Assembly: GCA_937974275.1 (NCBI GenBank) | Contig: CALJIF010000026.1 | Coordinates: 33,341 to 97,340, forward strand | DNA: 64,000 nucleotides | Source: an uncultured Flavobacteriales bacterium | GTDB lineage: Bacteria > Bacteroidota > Bacteroidia > Palsa-965 | Direction of reading: 5' to 3' | Shown here: piece after piece, positions 59,201 to 64,000 of the stretch | How the letters are laid out: each line of letters begins with the position of its first letter | Position numbering within the stretch: position 1 is the stretch's first letter | Made by a program: the position numbers and the translations under genes | The notes under the pieces: generated by a model | Databases searched by the model: none | What the model was told of the DNA's origin: nothing | What the model saw: only the letters and a program-made list of their open reading frames with translations

Positions 59201-62200
59201 ACACGTTGCAAGTGATGATCTCTACCGATTGTGGAGCTACTTGGAGCCAGATATTCTTGAAAGGCGGATCAACTTTGGCAACAGCGCCTGATAACACGAA
59301 TGCGTTTGTGCCAACATCTGCCCAGTGGAGAAACGAAAGCGTTAACCTGAACACCTATGCGGGACAATCAAGCGTAATTGTGAAGTTTGTTAACCGAGGT
59401 GCTTGGGGGAACATCTTATATGTAGACAACATTAACATAACGGGTCAGGCTGCAGCATTGCCTAACGCAGCGTTTACAGCCAGCACAACAACGGTGTGCG
59501 TCGGAGCGCCGGTCAACTTTACCGACAATTCCAACAACAACCCTACAAGCTGGTCGTGGACATTCCCAAGCGGAACTCCGGCTTCTGCTACAACACAAAA
59601 CGTAACAGGCGTTGTGTGGAATACAGCAGGAACATATACAGTAACACACACGGCAACAAACGCATCCGGAACAGGAACGCAAACGCTCGTAATTACCGTA
59701 AACCCTGCTCCGTCTGTAACGACAACGGCGACAAACACAACTATTTGCGCTGGCAACTCAACAACCCTAACCGGAAGTGGTGCATCAACATATGCTTGGA
59801 TGCCGGGCAACTTAACCGGAACATCGGTAACCGTATCGCCTACAACCACAACGACCTATACAGTAACAGGCACGTCGGCTGCGGGCTGCACGAATACTGC
59901 AACACGTACCATTACAGTTAATGCATTGCCAACGGTTACAACCACAGCATCCAACACTACGATCTGCGCTGGCAACTCTACAACCTTAACAGCTAGTGGC
60001 GCATCTAATTACAACTGGATGCCGGGCAACTTAACAGGTGCTTCAGTTACTGTTTCGCCAACCTCTTCTACAACGTACACAGTAACAGGAACTGCGGCGA
60101 ATGGTTGCACGAATACTTCAACGCGCACCATCACTGTTAACCCTACACCAACAGTTACAACTACTGCATCAAACACTACCATCTGTGCAGGTAACTCAAC
60201 TACATTAACAGCAACTGGCGCGTCTACGTACAACTGGATGCCGGGCAACTTAACAGGCTCGTCAGTTACGGTGTCACCTACATCAACAACAACATACACT
60301 GTAACCGGAACAAGTGCTAATGGATGCACAAACACATCAACTCGCACGATCACCGTTAATGCTGCACCTACTGTATCAACAACTGCATCCAACGCTACAA
60401 TCTGTGCGGGCAACTCGACCACCCTTACTGCAAGTGGCGCATCTACGTACAACTGGATGCCAGGTAACTTAACGGGTTCGTCAGTTACGGTGTCGCCAAC
60501 AACTACAACAACATACACCGTTACAGGAACTGCAGCGAATGGCTGCACCAACACATCTACTCGCACGATCACTGTTAACCCTGCGCCAAACGTGTCAAGT
60601 ACAGCAGCGAACAACAGTATTTGTGTAGGCAATTCAACTACGTTAAGTGCAACAGGCGCGTCTACCTACAACTGGATGCCGGGCAACTTAACAGGTGCTT
60701 CAGTTACTGTATCTCCAACAACTACAACAACTTATACGGTTACAGGAACTGCGGCGAACGGCTGTACCAACACTTCGGTATTAACCGTTACCGTGAATCC
60801 GACTCCAACTGTGACAACAACCGCATCGAACACTTCGGTGTGCGTGGGCAGCAGCACTACGCTGACTGCAAGCGGAGCAACATCGTACACATGGATGCCG
60901 GGCAACTTGACCGGATCTTCCGTAACAGTTTCTCCAACAGCAACAACAACGTATACTGTTACCGGAACTAACGGAACCTGCACGGGAACTTCAACGCGCA
61001 CGATTACGGTTAATGCGCTTCCAAACGTATCTTCAACTGCAGCCAATGGCAGTGTATGCGCCGGCAGTTCAACAACCCTTACCGCATCAGGCGCGTCTAC
61101 TTATACTTGGATGCCGGGCAACTTAACAGGATCCTCTGTGTCTGTTACACCTACCGTTGCAACGACTTACACCGTAACAGGAACAGCTGCAAATGGTTGT
61201 AGCAATACATCAACAGTAAGCGTTAACGTAAATGCATTACCAACCGTAAACGCATCTGCGGCAAGCACAACCATCTGCACCGGTAATACCACAACATTGA
61301 CAGGTTCCGGAGCTAATACCTACACCTGGATGCCGGGCAATCTTTCCGGCGCCTCTGTTAACGTTACGCCTGCAACAACCACAACTTATACTGTTACCGG
61401 CATTGATGCGAACGGATGTTCAAATACAGGAACTGTGCAGATTACTGTGGGCTCACAGCCTGTTGTGACAGCCTCTGCTGCAAACAACAGTATTTGTGAT
61501 GGCAACAGCACTACGTTAACCGCAAGCGGAACTTCAACTTATACATGGATGCCGGGTAACTTAACAGGTTCTTCTGTCTCTGTTAATCCTTCTGCAACAA
61601 CAACGTATACAGTTACCGGCGTAAATGGCCCGGGATGTCAAAACACAGCAACTGTTACAGTTGTCGTGAATGCCTTGCCAAACGTTGCGGCTACAGCTTC
61701 TTCTGCATCAATTTGTGCCGGCTCAACAGTAACGCTGACTGCATCCGGAGCTTCGTCTTATGTATGGCAACCTAGCAATGCAACTGGGGCTTCTGTTGTT
61801 GAACAGCCTACAGTAACTACAACTTATACTGTTATCGGTACAGATGCTAACGGTTGTGATAACTCAGGATCAGTAACGGTGAACGTGAACAATGCTCCGG
61901 TTGTAACCGCAGCAGGAAACACTGCGATTTGTCCGGGTGAGCAAACAACACTTACTGCAAGTGGAGCGGCATCTTATGTGTGGCAGCCGGGCGGTCAAAC
62001 AACAGCAACAATTACAGACACGCCTTCAACTACAACAACATACACAGTAACCGGAACGGATAGCAATGGTTGTACTTCGACAACAACGATAACCGTAACT
62101 GTGGGCACTAACCCTGCAACCCCTGCAGTAACTGTTAACGGTAACATTCTTACTTCAACTGTTACAGGGGCTTCTTACCAGTGGTTCTTAAATGGTGTGC

Positions 62201-62589
62201 CTCTTGTTGGTGAAGTGAATCAATCTACCACGGCATTAACTCCGGGATCATACACTGTTGAAGTTTATGATGCGAACGGTTGTGCTTCTGGTCAATCTGC
62301 TCCTGTTGTTATTACAGATGTTGAAGCTGCTGCGGCTACAACTCAACTCGCAGTTTATCCGAACCCGACAAGCGGCATGATGATGTTGACTCTGGGTCAA
62401 TTAAAAGATCCTAAGTATGTGCTTGAAGTTCACAATGCTTTAGGTCAAATTGTATACCGTGAACAACTTAACGTTTCCGGACCTTCTATGCAGAAAGAAT
62501 TAAACCTCGGCATCTATGGTACCGGTGTTTATGAAATTCGCATCGTTGGCGAAAACTCATCAACGCACGTGCGTGCTGTTGTGCAATAA
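56230..62589 (+). CDS. Secreted BNR/sialidase-like propeller with PKD and 11 Ig-like repeats, T9SS type A
   Basis: A 2119-residue exported protein. The signal peptide ends near ANAQN (residue 26). A BNR-type propeller (about 130-810) has many WxSTNxGxxW and TTDGGATW Asp-box repeats, as in sialidase/xyloglucanase/VPS10-type folds. It is followed by a PKD domain (about 816-905), a jelly-roll-like adhesion domain (about 910-1075), another PKD (about 1078-1155), 11 Ig-like repeats (about 1160-1960) and a sorting domain starting VYPNPTSG. ATG 56230 is chosen because the signal peptide begins there. No sialidase active-site set is apparent, so the propeller may be structural or sugar-binding. Confidence 0.9.
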   Translation: MNTKSVFGKIVAAIAVMSAVVPANAQNWQDPLSNPNANFYTVQSAFYAEWGQREQQLYQAQQDNTLLNNKWPGDDPANPTPMPYMKGGYKQFKRWEAFVEPRVYPSGDLTLPSSSFERFNEYLDQNNEALAQYMQRYGAPIGSQTNRVAVQAPSVLSNPWQFVGPNGFPTGGGAGRVNCVRFDPTNVNIMYAGTPAGGLWRSTNAGINWTLISSTDALASIGVTDIAIDHTNTQVLYIATGDGDAGDTYSIGVLKSTDGGATWNTTGLNWTVNQGRVISKLLMHPTNNQILLAATSNGIYRTTDGGATWTQTQNTNSFKDMEFKPGDPNTVYATGTRFFKSTNNGATWTQITTGLPTNTQTNRMAIAVSPANPAYVYVLAGSAANSGYYGTYRSTDSGTTFTQRSNSPNLLGWSSTGNDTGGQSWYDLAIAVSPTNADVVIVGGVNIWRSTNGGTNWTINGHWTGTGAPYVHADIHDLIFLPGSGTTYYSGNDGGVFRTTNSGVAWTDQSADLDIAQIYRIGLSASNASLWITGHQDNGTNIRNGANYYETLGGDGMDCFIDRTNNNVMYAEYYNGAFNRSTNGGASWTGITNGLSGTAPWVTAWYQDPATANTIYCGRTNMFRSTNQGTNWTQLTALPASPSGTVVDFRIAPSNNQIIYVARATGLFKTTNAGTSWTTITGTLPVGSAAITRVAVAPNDPNTVYVTFSGYSSGNKVYRSTDGGTTWTNFSTGLPNIPANCITVMPGSTTGAVYIGMDVGVYYRDNTFTSWQPYFTGLTNAPVFDIEIYQGTGKVRAATYGRGVWEADIYNPGSLAPVADFAANQTIVCAGNGVNFTDMSSFTPTSWSWTFTGGSPATSTAQNPTNIVWSTPGTYQVSLTATNANGSDSETKSAYITVLGSTTPPLVEGFESTTFLPTNWVANNINNDGMFWERTNTGFNSSFSARFDNYNLNVAGARDEMWAPRMNWSTLTNCTLTFDVAYARYDANYSDTLQVMISTDCGATWSQIFLKGGSTLATAPDNTNAFVPTSAQWRNESVNLNTYAGQSSVIVKFVNRGAWGNILYVDNINITGQAAALPNAAFTASTTTVCVGAPVNFTDNSNNNPTSWSWTFPSGTPASATTQNVTGVVWNTAGTYTVTHTATNASGTGTQTLVITVNPAPSVTTTATNTTICAGNSTTLTGSGASTYAWMPGNLTGTSVTVSPTTTTTYTVTGTSAAGCTNTATRTITVNALPTVTTTASNTTICAGNSTTLTASGASNYNWMPGNLTGASVTVSPTSSTTYTVTGTAANGCTNTSTRTITVNPTPTVTTTASNTTICAGNSTTLTATGASTYNWMPGNLTGSSVTVSPTSTTTYTVTGTSANGCTNTSTRTITVNAAPTVSTTASNATICAGNSTTLTASGASTYNWMPGNLTGSSVTVSPTTTTTYTVTGTAANGCTNTSTRTITVNPAPNVSSTAANNSICVGNSTTLSATGASTYNWMPGNLTGASVTVSPTTTTTYTVTGTAANGCTNTSVLTVTVNPTPTVTTTASNTSVCVGSSTTLTASGATSYTWMPGNLTGSSVTVSPTATTTYTVTGTNGTCTGTSTRTITVNALPNVSSTAANGSVCAGSSTTLTASGASTYTWMPGNLTGSSVSVTPTVATTYTVTGTAANGCSNTSTVSVNVNALPTVNASAASTTICTGNTTTLTGSGANTYTWMPGNLSGASVNVTPATTTTYTVTGIDANGCSNTGTVQITVGSQPVVTASAANNSICDGNSTTLTASGTSTYTWMPGNLTGSSVSVNPSATTTYTVTGVNGPGCQNTATVTVVVNALPNVAATASSASICAGSTVTLTASGASSYVWQPSNATGASVVEQPTVTTTYTVIGTDANGCDNSGSVTVNVNNAPVVTAAGNTAICPGEQTTLTASGAASYVWQPGGQTTATITDTPSTTTTYTVTGTDSNGCTSTTTITVTVGTNPATPAVTVNGNILTSTVTGASYQWFLNGVPLVGEVNQSTTALTPGSYTVEVYDANGCASGQSAPVVITDVEAAAATTQLAVYPNPTSGMMMLTLGQLKDPKYVLEVHNALGQIVYREQLNVSGPSMQKELNLGIYGTGVYEIRIVGENSSTHVRAVVQ
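59707..62110 (+). repeat. 11 tandem coding repeats of about 220 bases
   Basis: Each repeat encodes a unit with an IC(A/V)GNSTTLTASGAS core followed by YNWMPGNLTG and TTYTVTG. Repeats 2-5 are nearly identical in DNA as well as protein, with the segment coding for WMPGNLTG repeated almost unchanged. The last two repeats diverge (WQP in place of WMP). Confidence 0.85.
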
Positions 62590-62605
62590 GTACTAACTCT
62601 TAATT

Positions 62606-62634
62606 AAAGGGCGGCTTTTCGGCCGCCCTTTTTT
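62606..62634 (+). terminator. Intrinsic terminator after the BNR/PKD/Ig gene
   Basis: A ten-base-pair stem AAAGGGCGGC/GCCGCCCTTT with a six-base loop, followed by a T run, 16 bases after the stop codon. Confidence 0.85.
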
Positions 62635-62679
62635 ATTCTCCGATTGTAATACCGATATTGTCGCTCGCTTAACACAACT

Positions 62680-64000
62680 ATGAAAAGAATCGCTATCGTA
62701 ACCGCGCTTATCATTTCCGGCGCAACGCTTCTTCACTCTCAAACATGGATTGAAGAATGGAACAATCCGACTTCAGACTTACAAACCAAACAGGCGGCAT
62801 TCCAATCAGCTTGGTCTTCCTGGGAACAACAACATTTTGTTAAAGGTGCTGCAACAAACGGAGGGTTCACGAAAAAAGAAGGCGACGGGATGTATTTTCA
62901 TTTCAAGCGCTGGGAATGGTTCGCAGAGCCTCGTATCGGCGCAACGGGAAATGTCGGAGAATTGCAAAACACATTTTTTAATTTCAACCAATATCTTTCT
63001 GAAAACCCGCTTGCTGCCGCCCAACACCAACAGTCGGTGCAGCGAAGCGCATCAGCCAACTGGAACTTTGTTGGACCCGTAGGCGCACCTCAAGGCACCG
63101 GAGCCGGACGTATTAATGCCGTACGATTTGATCCGAACAATACTAATATTATCTATGCCTGTTCTCCTGCAGGTGGACTTTGGAAAACAACGAATGGAGG
63201 ACAATCGTGGACTTGCCTTACGGATTTTCTTGCGGTTATTGGATGTTCGGATGTGGCTATTGATCCTACCAATTCTAACGTGTTATATTTAGCAACCGGT
63301 GATAATGACGGAGGCGATACACCAAGCATTGGCGTATTAAAAAGCACGGATGGCGGTTTAACATGGAACACAACCGGTTTGGTATTTACCAAGAACCTGG
63401 TTCGTCGTATTGCCAAACTACTCATTGATCCGAACAACCCGCAAATCCTTTTTGCAGGAACTTCTGCCGGAATTTTTAGAACCTCAGATGGCGGAAACAA
63501 CTGGTATTCGGTTTCCACATTTTCTATCAAAGACATGGAGTTTAAGCCCGGCAACAGCAATGTAATCTACGGGTGCGGAACACGCTTCTACGTGAGTACA
63601 AACGGAGGATACACCTGGCAGATGGTTTCAACCGGACTTCCTCAAGCATCTGTAGTATCGAGAATGGCTATTGCCGTAACAGCGGATGATCCTGAATACG
63701 TTTACCTCGTTGCGGCAAAAACTTCTACGCAAGGATTTGAAGGCGTTTACCGCTCAACCAATAGCGGGACTTCATTTTCGCCAATGGCAGGCTCTCCGAA
63801 TTTGTTAGGATGGGATCCTAATGGTGGCGATACGGACGGACAAGGATGGTATGATCTTGCGATTGCTGCTGATCCGAATAATAAAAACACTGTAATCGTT
63901 GGTGGTGTAAATGTTTGGCGATCCGATGATGGCGGTAGTAACTGGTATTTGCACGCGCACTGGTATGGCGGAGGTGGAGCACCTTATGTTCATGCCGACA
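62680..64000 (+). CDS. Tandem paralog of the BNR secreted protein, 5' part (3' end outside window)
   Basis: The frame is open from ATG 62680 to the right edge, giving 440 codons. A signal peptide ends near LHSQT (residue 21). The rest matches the first about 450 residues of the upstream protein, domain by domain: an N-terminal helical region with FKRWEWFAEPR, the NWNFVGP start of the propeller, and the GAGRxNxVRFDP, SPAGGLWKTTNGG and DMEFKPG repeats. It is a divergent tandem duplicate. Whether it also carries Ig repeats and a sorting domain lies outside the window. Confidence 0.85.
   Translation, partial: MKRIAIVTALIISGATLLHSQTWIEEWNNPTSDLQTKQAAFQSAWSSWEQQHFVKGAATNGGFTKKEGDGMYFHFKRWEWFAEPRIGATGNVGELQNTFFNFNQYLSENPLAAAQHQQSVQRSASANWNFVGPVGAPQGTGAGRINAVRFDPNNTNIIYACSPAGGLWKTTNGGQSWTCLTDFLAVIGCSDVAIDPTNSNVLYLATGDNDGGDTPSIGVLKSTDGGLTWNTTGLVFTKNLVRRIAKLLIDPNNPQILFAGTSAGIFRTSDGGNNWYSVSTFSIKDMEFKPGNSNVIYGCGTRFYVSTNGGYTWQMVSTGLPQASVVSRMAIAVTADDPEYVYLVAAKTSTQGFEGVYRSTNSGTSFSPMAGSPNLLGWDPNGGDTDGQGWYDLAIAADPNNKNTVIVGGVNVWRSDDGGSNWYLHAHWYGGGGAPYVHAD

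Noticed and set aside
60009..60632. Long open frame on the minus strand across the Ig repeats
   Set aside because: It is antisense to the repeats and low in complexity (Val/Pro-rich periodic translation). Similar antisense frames occur over the 45379-52863 repeats. All are shadows of the coding strand.

Overview
The window looks like chromosomal DNA of a member of the Bacteroidota (Flavobacteriales/Chitinophagales-like; genus not assigned). The evidence is type IX secretion (T9SS) C-terminal sorting domains on several proteins, a PorP/SprF protein, a DUF4292 lipoprotein gene in its usual neighbourhood, a fused CcoN-CcoO oxidase subunit, and -7 promoter boxes of the Bacteroidota type (TAnnTTTG or one-mismatch variants) ahead of many genes. 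Gene density is high. I see no prophage, insertion sequence or CRISPR array.

Layout. 1-5 kb: end of an unknown gene, a membrane Ser/Thr kinase with a zinc-finger-like tail, a membrane protein/retropepsin-like protease pair, and a crotonase. 5-12.6 kb: envelope genes (lipid-linked sugar flippase, dUTPase, sugar nucleotidyltransferase, TPR lipoprotein, DUF4292 lipoprotein, EnvC-like M23 protein, SixA-like phosphatase). 12.6-18.4 kb: ppk1-ppx polyphosphate pair, PlsC-like acyltransferase, a lipoprotein and a secreted propeller. 18.4-25.1 kb: housekeeping and stress genes (RibD/DHFR-like, lipocalin, MsrA, PrsW-like protease, MFS exporter, PfkB kinase). 25.1-25.8 kb: tRNA-Asn followed by a small GIY-YIG nuclease gene lying between two copies of the tRNA 3' half plus terminator. 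25.8-29.9 kb: SpoIIE-type phosphatase, secreted lamin-tail/SprB protein, esterase.

29.9-44.9 kb is a minus-strand microaerobic respiration block. In transcription order it holds hemerythrin-like and universal stress proteins, a structured leader, an unknown small protein, DoxX, CcoI, CcoS, CcoNO, a CcoQ-like peptide, CcoP, CcoG, FixH, a TauE/SafE-like protein, HemN, and a PAS histidine kinase with a response regulator fused to a Crp/Fnr-type DNA-binding module. Three promoters in this block (hemerythrin, ccoS, hemN) carry a TGAS-N4-GTCA inverted repeat centred exactly 33 bp upstream of the centre of the -7 box, near -41. That is the class II activator position of Crp/Fnr proteins. I propose that the kinase/regulator pair is a compact FixL-FixJ/FixK-like switch for the block. 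This, the pseudoknot-capable leader at 43331-43426 and the tRNA/GIY-YIG element are the most interesting parts of the window.

45-64 kb holds surface and secreted proteins: a 2494-residue T9SS type B protein with 21 Ig-like repeats next to a PorP/SprF gene, then YceI and PIN-PhoH genes, then two tandem paralogous sialidase-like (BNR) secreted proteins. The first paralog carries 11 near-identical Ig-like repeats; the second runs off the right edge.
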